A DNA stretch of 5,186 nt. It comes from an uncultured Planctomycetales bacterium (GTDB taxonomy: Bacteria > Planctomycetota > Planctomycetia > Isosphaerales > Isosphaeraceae). The translations under genes were made by a program, and so were the position numbers. A model generated the notes under the pieces. The model searched no databases. It was given only the letters and a program-made list of their open reading frames with translations, and had not been told where the DNA came from. Of this stretch, positions 1 to 3,834 are shown piece after piece. How positions within the stretch are numbered: the first letter of the stretch is position 1; each line of letters opens with the position of its first letter. The stretch covers positions 1 to 5,186 of the forward strand of contig CALKTZ010000868.1 of the NCBI GenBank assembly GCA_937997355.1, written 5' to 3'.

Positions 1-112
1 CTTTGAGGAACTCGGCGTCGTTGTCCTGCATGCAGCCGGAAGACAATGTCGTGAAGAAGAGGCCAACCAGGACAACGGCAGCTCTTAAGGATCGACGGCG
101 GAATGTATTCAT
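1..112 (-). CDS. Putative lipoprotein, N-terminal part (runs off the window)
   Basis: Reading the minus strand from the ATG at 112-110 gives an open frame of 37 codons that continues past the window edge. The protein begins MNTFRRRSLRAAVV, a positively charged n-region. A hydrophobic stretch follows (about residues 11-23), then L-S-S-G-C with cysteine at residue 27. This is a classical type II (lipoprotein) signal peptide: signal peptidase II would cleave before Cys27, which would then be lipidated. The mature part visible (C-M-Q-D-N-D-A-E-F-L-K) is too short to assign a family. An in-frame ATG at 130-128 would add six residues (MRTSFI), but the 112 start gives the more typical signal peptide. 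No strong ribosome site is visible for either. It lies 60 bp downstream of the stop of the minus-strand 207-residue gene and is probably co-transcribed with it. Function unknown. Confidence 0.7.
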   Translation of the reverse strand, partial: MNTFRRRSLRAAVVLVGLFFTTLSSGCMQDNDAEFLK

Positions 113-172
113 GATGAAACTCGTTCGCATTGCGGAAACGAAAACGGCTCGCCCCGAGGGGAAACGATCCTG

Positions 173-796
173 TCATCTGCGGCCCTGATTCCGCGATGCC
201 TCGTCCGGCTTCCCCGGCAAGGACGACCCTTCCGGCGCGTGGAACAGGACCTTCCCGGAAGCATCGGTCATCGTCAGGCTCGGGCTCCCGTCGGGGTCGA
301 CCTTCAGCACGACCCCCCCCTTCTTGTTGGCTCCGAGGAGTTGGAAGAGCGACTCCCCTTCGGTCCCCATCCGGAACAAGGCCCGGGTGCCGGTCTTGTC
401 GTAGAACGCGATCCCCGGAGCCCCCGGCGAAACATCGGAGTAGATCTTGAGCCCCATCTTGTAATTCAAATCGAGGTCCAGAAAGGCCAGGCTCGGATAA
501 CCGTACTTATCGTAGTCGGCGATCATCACCCGCTTCCCTTCTCGGTTGTAGAGGCCGAACTCCTTAGACTCCACGGCCGATGGGATCGCCGTCAGGTTCA
601 ACACCTGCTTGAGATCAATCACGCCATTGCGTACCAGGATGACGGAGGCGATCAATCCGAGCACCAGGAGCGCGAAAGCCCACTGGAAACCGCCGAGAGA
701 ACGCTCGTTACGCTTGAGGATCGTGGTGACGCGCGAAAGTTCTTGTTCAAGACGTGCTATCCGATCGGAATCGGGAACCAACGAAGGATGCGACAT
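173..796 (-). CDS. Single-pass membrane protein with G-x-P-S-L beta repeats, function unknown
   Basis: This 207-residue protein has three parts. Residues 9-33 are charged and heptad-like (IARLEQELSRVTTIL), probably a short cytoplasmic coiled coil. Residues 38-55 (WAFALLVLGLIASVILV) form one transmembrane helix. Residues 56-207 form a presumably extracytoplasmic domain. That domain carries three degenerate units of about 27 residues: 90-118 with GYPSLAFLD, 115-143 with GAPGIAFYDKTG, and 161-187 with GSPSLTMTDASGK. The shared pattern is hydrophobic strand, D/P, G-x-P-(S/G)-(L/I)-x-(F/M)-x-D-x-x-G, hydrophobic strand, which suggests a repetitive beta structure. The C-terminal 15-20 residues are polar and probably disordered. 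Similar repeats occur, to my knowledge, in many uncharacterised planctomycete proteins; I recognise no enzyme motif. The start is supported by GAGG seven bases upstream. It is followed closely by the lipoprotein gene on the same strand. Confidence 0.8.
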   Translation of the reverse strand: MSHPSLVPDSDRIARLEQELSRVTTILKRNERSLGGFQWAFALLVLGLIASVILVRNGVIDLKQVLNLTAIPSAVESKEFGLYNREGKRVMIADYDKYGYPSLAFLDLDLNYKMGLKIYSDVSPGAPGIAFYDKTGTRALFRMGTEGESLFQLLGANKKGGVVLKVDPDGSPSLTMTDASGKVLFHAPEGSSLPGKPDEASRNQGRR

Positions 797-803
797 CCCG
801 CGG

Positions 804-808
804 CCTCA
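804..808 (-). promoter_or_regulatory. Ribosome binding site of the 207-residue membrane protein
   Basis: On the minus strand TGAGG precedes the ATG at 796 with a seven-base spacer (ccgcggg). This fits a Shine-Dalgarno element and supports the chosen start. Confidence 0.5.
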
Positions 809-984
809 AAACGGAACCGAGACATTGATAGACCAGGACAAGCGATCGATGAGAGCTTGCAGGCGATATGTGATCGAGGTCCCGGGCGATGCGCTTCGGC
901 GATCCTGACCCAAGAAGAATGATCGCGACGAAACCAATTCCAGGCGAACCTACCGGGAGGACGCGAGGAATTCCTTCGGGACTC

Positions 985-1021
985 TTTGACATAGGCTATA
1001 AAACGAAACGCAAATGTCAAA
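985..1021. repeat. Inverted repeat TTTGACAT / ATGTCAAA
   Basis: TTTGACAT at 985-992 and its exact reverse complement ATGTCAAA at 1014-1021 are separated by 21 bases, so equivalent positions lie about 29 bp apart. Each arm contains TTGACA, the sigma-70 -35 consensus, one on each strand facing inward, but neither has a good -10 at 16-18 bp. ATGTC is repeated again immediately after the right arm (1021-1025). It is either a spaced operator or two accidental -35-like hexamers. Confidence 0.4.
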
Positions 1022-1027
1022 TGTCTG

Positions 1028-1042
1028 GCGTAAGTCTTACGC
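1028..1042. promoter_or_regulatory. Perfect 15-bp palindrome, candidate operator
   Basis: GCGTAAG-T-CTTACGC has perfect 7-bp arms about a single central base. The near-zero loop makes it a poor RNA hairpin and a better fit to a site bound by a dimeric repressor or activator on DNA. It lies 231 bp upstream of the haem-protein gene and 232 bp upstream of the divergent membrane-protein gene, so either could be its target. I do not recognise the regulator. Confidence 0.45.
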
Positions 1043-1046
1043 GGAT

Positions 1047-1056
1047 ATTTCGAAAT
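1047..1056. repeat. 10-bp palindrome ATTTCGAAAT
   Basis: ATTTCGAAAT is a perfect palindrome four bases after the 15-bp palindrome. On its own it is short enough to be chance. Its position beside two other inverted repeats makes it a possible extra operator half or a DNA-bending element. Confidence 0.25.
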
Positions 1057-1138
1057 TTGCCCGTGTTTCCGCCGGTTTCCTTCACGCAATCTTCAAAATC
1101 GACCGTCGATAACCATGCATCTCTGCACTAACGACACA

Positions 1139-1159
1139 TGTAGTATATTACAGATGTAA
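1139..1159. promoter_or_regulatory. Candidate BlaI/MecI/CopY-type operator
   Basis: Two overlapping dyads are visible. TGTAGTATATTACA (1139-1152) is palindromic at all but one base pair. TTACA-GA-TGTAA (1148-1159) is a perfect inverted repeat containing TACAGATGTA, which fits the TACAnnTGTA consensus of the BlaI/MecI/CopY winged-helix repressor family. Half-sites TGTA, TACA and TGTA therefore alternate through 20 bp, a layout like operators bound by more than one dimer. The element overlaps -10-like sequences on both strands (TATATT plus, TATACT minus), where a bound repressor could block transcription. It lies 113 bp upstream of the haem-protein start. No BlaI gene is in the window, so the link is by motif only. 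Confidence 0.45.
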
Positions 1160-1191
1160 CAGAGAGCCGACGTCGCCCCGCACATCGCCGG

Positions 1192-1221
1192 ATTGACGAT
1201 CCCATCCGGAGGATCGACAAT
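1192..1221 (+). repeat. Imperfect 11-bp-arm hairpin in the presumed 5' leader
   Basis: ATTGACGATCC (1192-1202) and GGATCGACAAT (1211-1221) pair at 10 of 11 positions (one A-A mismatch) around an eight-base loop, catccgga. If transcription starts near the BlaI-like site, this would be a stable stem-loop in the leader, ending 51 bases before the start codon. No U-tract follows, so it is not an intrinsic terminator. It may be an mRNA-stability or translation-control element, or another DNA operator. Confidence 0.4.
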
Positions 1222-1257
1222 TTCGTCGGACCCTCGGGAGTCATTTCGACCAGCAAA

Positions 1258-1263
1258 TGAGGT
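1258..1263 (+). promoter_or_regulatory. Ribosome binding site of the TPR/haem protein
   Basis: TGAGGT ends nine bases before the ATG at 1273. It matches the anti-Shine-Dalgarno core and decides in favour of this start. Confidence 0.55.
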
Positions 1264-1272
1264 ATGTAAGCG

Positions 1273-3084
1273 ATGACGAAGCGGCGATCCGCAACGCCCT
1301 GGATTGCCGCTTCGCTCGCGGGAGGCACGCTCGTCATCGCGATGGCCGTGTTGGGATGGCGGCTTTTCCATGGCCCCGATCCGCTCGCGCGGGGGATCTC
1401 GGCCTATCGAAAAGGGGAGTGGTCCGACGCCCAGGCGCTGGCCCGGCAACGACTTCAGGCCGAGAAGTCGGACCCGATCGCGCTCCGACTCCTCGCAAGA
1501 TCGACGGCCCGGCTGGATCGCGACGAGGCGGCGGAAGGTCTCTACCGACGATTGGGGACCGATCGGATGGAGGCGGAGGACCTGTTCCTGCTGGGCCGGG
1601 GCCTGCTTCGCCGAGGGGGAGCCGGACCCGCCCTCGCCGCACTCCGCGCGGCCAGGGACCTCGACCCCGATCACGCGGAAACGCTCGATGCACTGGCCGC
1701 GCGTTACGCGGAAATGGGCCAGGTGCATGAAGGGATCGAGGCGGCCAGCCGTCTCTCCCGGCAACCGGGCTGGGAGTCACGTCTGAGCCTGCGCGACCCC
1801 GTCGGCGCGGCCGACGCGCTCCGCGAGGCCCTGGACCTCGACCCTCAGCTCCGAGGGGCCAACCTGAAGCCGGCCGAGGCATCGAAGCTCCTGGCCTCCG
1901 CGCTCCTTCAATGCGGCCGCCCCGACGACGCCGAGCGGTCGCTCGCCAGGATCGACGGTGCCGGTTCAACCCCCGAAACCGCCTGGCTCCGGAGCCGGAT
2001 CCTCCTGCAACAGGGCAAGAATGCGGAAGCCCAGGCCGCGCTGAAGGACGCGGGCACGTTCGGCGAGTCCGACCCCATGCGGCCGGAGCCGGCGACCTAC
2101 GCCGGGGCCGGGGAATGTGCCGTGTGTCACGCCCAGCAATACGATGCCCATCAGAAGAGCCGCCACGCGGCAACCTTCGTGAAGACGGCCGAGATCAAAA
2201 CGATCCCCTGGCCCGATCGCCCCGTCATCGACCTGACGAACCCGGAGGTCCGGCATGCGTTCCATCGTTCGGATCGAGGCGTTGAGGTTGTGACGAGCGT
2301 CGCGGGCCGGGAGTTCCGCGCCCTGATCGAATATGCCTTGGGATCGAACCATCAGGGGCAATCGTTCCTGGCCCGGGACGGCGACGGGACGATGCGCGAG
2401 CTGCGGATGTCCCGCTATCCGGCCCCGCCGATCTGGGACCGGGCCAACCAGCACCCGGAACGACCTCCCGATGACGCCGGATATCTCGGTCGGCCCCTCC
2501 CCCTCGCGTCGGAGACGGCATGCCTGGGCTGCCACGTCACAAATTCGGCCGCCGCGACGCATCCGGCCGGCCGGCCCGAGGCGGCCGATCGCGGCATCGG
2601 CTGCGAGCGCTGCCACGGCCCGGGGGGGAACCATCTGCCGGCGGTCGAGGCGCATTTCCCGGACCCCGCCATCGCCCGGCCGAGGCTCGCCGGGGCCGAA
2701 CAGGTCATGAAGCTCTGCGGCGATTGCCACAAGGCCCCCCCGGGCTCGCCCATCGACAAGCCCGACTTCATCCGCTTCCAGACCCCCAACCTCCTGTTGA
2801 GCCGCTGCTACACCGAGAGTGGCGGCGGAATGAGCTGCGTCACCTGCCATGATCCCCATCGCGATGCGGTCTCATCGGCGACTCACTACGAACGCATCTG
2901 CCTGAGCTGCCATGCCTCCGCGGCCGGGGCGAAGGGGCAATCCACGGATACTCCCCGACATCCCCCCTGCCCGGTCAATCCGACGGCCAAATGCCTGGAA
3001 TGTCACATGCCGCGCTCCTCCGACGCCGTCCCCCGCGCAACCTTCACAGACCATTTCATCCGCGTGCGACGCGACCGGCCATAG
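1273..3084 (+). CDS. Membrane-anchored TPR / seven-haem c-type cytochrome
   Basis: This 603-residue protein begins with a basic tail (MTKRRS) and a hydrophobic segment at residues 10-28. With no clear signal peptidase site, this is best read as an uncleaved signal anchor leaving the rest in the periplasm. Residues about 41-265 are alpha-helical TPR-type repeats (for example A-L-R-A-A-R-D-L-D-P-D-H-A-E-T near 125-140). The C-terminal half has seven CxxCH haem-attachment motifs: CAVCH 282, CLGCH 417, CERCH 444, CGDCH 482, CVTCH 522, CLSCH 543 and CLECH 574. The first haem site with its following Y-x-x-H-x-x-S-R-H-A, and later G-C-E-R-C-H-G-P-G-G and S-C-V-T-C-H-D-P-H, resemble the cytochrome c554-like fold. 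The 130-residue haem-free stretch after the first site contains G-S-N-H-Q-G-Q-S-F-L. Haem would be attached by the cytochrome c maturation system. The likely role is periplasmic electron transfer or a redox reaction, with the TPRs holding a partner. The substrate is unknown, and no adjacent reductase or quinol oxidase is visible. Confidence 0.9.
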   Translation: MTKRRSATPWIAASLAGGTLVIAMAVLGWRLFHGPDPLARGISAYRKGEWSDAQALARQRLQAEKSDPIALRLLARSTARLDRDEAAEGLYRRLGTDRMEAEDLFLLGRGLLRRGGAGPALAALRAARDLDPDHAETLDALAARYAEMGQVHEGIEAASRLSRQPGWESRLSLRDPVGAADALREALDLDPQLRGANLKPAEASKLLASALLQCGRPDDAERSLARIDGAGSTPETAWLRSRILLQQGKNAEAQAALKDAGTFGESDPMRPEPATYAGAGECAVCHAQQYDAHQKSRHAATFVKTAEIKTIPWPDRPVIDLTNPEVRHAFHRSDRGVEVVTSVAGREFRALIEYALGSNHQGQSFLARDGDGTMRELRMSRYPAPPIWDRANQHPERPPDDAGYLGRPLPLASETACLGCHVTNSAAATHPAGRPEAADRGIGCERCHGPGGNHLPAVEAHFPDPAIARPRLAGAEQVMKLCGDCHKAPPGSPIDKPDFIRFQTPNLLLSRCYTESGGGMSCVTCHDPHRDAVSSATHYERICLSCHASAAGAKGQSTDTPRHPPCPVNPTAKCLECHMPRSSDAVPRATFTDHFIRVRRDRP

Positions 3085-3212
3085 GCGGCACACGAACGAA
3101 GCCAAAAGATCGGCAATCCGGAGGCGTTCGGTCTCGGGAGTCGGCCAGGTAGCGATGGAAGAGGAGCCTGGAATAAGATCATTATCTACAGTTTTACCGC
3201 CGACGCGGGTGG
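3085..3212. other. Intergenic gap between the haem protein and vanZ-like genes
   Basis: This 128-bp gap holds no intrinsic terminator that I can see. There is only a weak AGAT-cattATCT dyad (3177-3188 region) and AT-rich sequence (aataagatcattatctacag) that might hold a promoter for the next gene. It is undecided whether the two genes share a transcript. Confidence 0.35.
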
Positions 3213-3707
3213 ATGTCTTTCCTGAGGAGGTCGCACATTCGAGACAGGTCGTCGGTGGAGACAGGACAGCGATCGTCGAGCTGGCGACTCTGGGCGTTCG
3301 CCGGTGTTGCCTGGGGTTGCCTCATCGCGGCCACTTCGAGCACCGTCATCCTGCCCCATGATTTCTTCGCCTGGATCGCCGCCCATGTCTTCAGGGATGA
3401 GGCGTCCTTCCGGGCATTCGCCACTTTCTGGGGATACGCCTGGTTTGCGATCGTCAAGAGCTGGCACGCCGCCGAGTTTGCGATTCTCTGCTTGCTCGCG
3501 ATCATGGTCCTCGACCGGCTCTCGATGTCACGCACGCGGCGGAATGTCGCCCTGGCCCTGGCATTCGCCTGCCTCTTCGCGATTTCGGACGAGTACCACC
3601 AGACGTTCGTGCCGGGACGGGGCGGCACGTGGACCGATGTCGCGATCGACTGCTCGGGGGCTTTCCTGGTGGGGCTCATTGCGTGGCAACGACGGGAGAA
3701 GCTTTAG
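3213..3707 (+). CDS. VanZ-family integral membrane protein
   Basis: This 164-residue protein matches the VanZ-like family in length and motifs. Four hydrophobic segments are visible: about 26-47, 76-100, 111-125 and 142-158. Two conserved family regions are present: K-S-W-H-A-A-E-F-A-I-L (82-92), corresponding to the usual K-x-x-H-F-x-E-Y-A-x-L, and S-D-E-Y-H-Q-T-F-V-P-G-R-G-G-T-W-T-D (125-142) followed by D-x-x-G-A. VanZ was named for low-level teicoplanin resistance in enterococci, but most chromosomal homologues have no known role, so resistance should not be inferred. The ATG at 3213 is the only ATG after the in-frame stop at 3174. It has no well-spaced ribosome site. A strong TGAGGAGGT (3223-3231) lies inside the frame, 24 bases before an in-frame GTG at 3255 and five bases before an in-frame ATT at 3237. 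The true start may therefore be up to 14 residues later without affecting the membrane core. Confidence 0.88.
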   Translation: MSFLRRSHIRDRSSVETGQRSSSWRLWAFAGVAWGCLIAATSSTVILPHDFFAWIAAHVFRDEASFRAFATFWGYAWFAIVKSWHAAEFAILCLLAIMVLDRLSMSRTRRNVALALAFACLFAISDEYHQTFVPGRGGTWTDVAIDCSGAFLVGLIAWQRREKL

Positions 3708-3732
3708 CCCGTGAGCCCCGCGCCGAACACCC

Positions 3733-3802
3733 AAACCGCCGGACTGATGTCTTGTGGCCGGTTTCCTTTCAAAAGCAGGCAAGACCTTGTAAACTGCCTT
3801 TT
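3733..3802 (+). terminator. Possible weak terminator(s) after the vanZ-like gene
   Basis: Two short hairpins follow the stop codon. The first is AAACCG (3733-3738) with CGGTTT (3759-3764), a 20-base loop, then CCTTTC. The second is AAAAGCAG (3771-3778) with CTGCCTTTT (3794-3802), one bulge and a 15-base loop, with its A and T tracts forming part of the stem. Both have short stems and long loops, so termination is only possible. The A-stem-T form of the second could work in either direction. Confidence 0.25.
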
Positions 3803-3820
3803 CTGGGATTAGGCACAATG

Positions 3821-3826
3821 CGGAGA
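3821..3826 (+). promoter_or_regulatory. Ribosome binding site of the uxaA-like gene
   Basis: CGGAGA has its GGAG core ending nine bases before the ATG at 3835. The frame is closed by TAA at 3790-3792 with no other ATG between, so this start is well supported. Confidence 0.5.
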
Positions 3827-3834
3827 CTTCGAAG

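Larger units (their letters stand above)
797..1272. other. Divergent intergenic control region rich in inverted repeats
   Basis: This 476-bp gap separates the minus-strand membrane-protein gene from the plus-strand haem-protein gene, so it should hold both promoters. No convincing gene lies in it: the open frames are short, lack ribosome sites and have no recognisable protein character. The segment from about 980 to 1160 is visibly richer in A and T than its surroundings. It contains, in order, a 10-bp palindrome AGGAATTCCT (966-975), an 8-bp inverted repeat (985-1021), a 15-bp palindrome (1028-1042), a 10-bp palindrome ATTTCGAAAT (1047-1056), a BlaI-like operator (1139-1159) and an 11-bp-arm hairpin (1192-1221). 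I could not place a convincing sigma-70 promoter with correct -35/-10 spacing on either strand. TATATT at 1144-1149 and, on the minus strand, TATACT at 1147-1142 are -10-like, but neither has a good -35 partner. Confidence 0.6.
3708..3834. other. Intergenic gap between the vanZ-like and uxaA-like genes
   Basis: The 127-bp gap contains two weak stem-loops: AAACCG/CGGTTT (3733-3764), and AAAAGCAG pairing with CTGCCTTTT through one bulged base (3771-3802). It also contains the ribosome site for the next gene. TTGTAA at 3787-3792 is a poor -35 candidate without a convincing -10. The layout suggests the uxaA-like gene has its own promoter, but I cannot place it. Confidence 0.35.

Noticed and set aside
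239..922. A 227-codon plus-strand open frame opposite the 207-residue membrane protein
   Set aside because: The minus-strand frame has a transmembrane helix, repeats and a ribosome site. This one has no such support and extends into the intergenic region without a start signal.
985..996. TTGACA followed by TATAAA as a sigma-70 promoter
   Set aside because: The two hexamers are only about five bases apart, far short of the 16-18 required, so they cannot form one promoter.
889..1131. An 80-codon plus-strand open frame within the divergent intergenic region
   Set aside because: It has no ribosome site and no protein-like pattern, and it runs through several palindromes that look regulatory.
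1334..2173. A 279-codon minus-strand open frame opposite the TPR region
   Set aside because: Its product is dominated by Arg, Pro and Gly, typical of an antisense frame in GC-rich coding DNA. The plus-strand frame has clear TPR and haem motifs.
1966..2859. A 297-codon minus-strand open frame opposite the haem region
   Set aside because: It is antisense to six of the seven CxxCH codons' neighbourhood, has no recognisable domain and no ribosome site, so it is a shadow frame.
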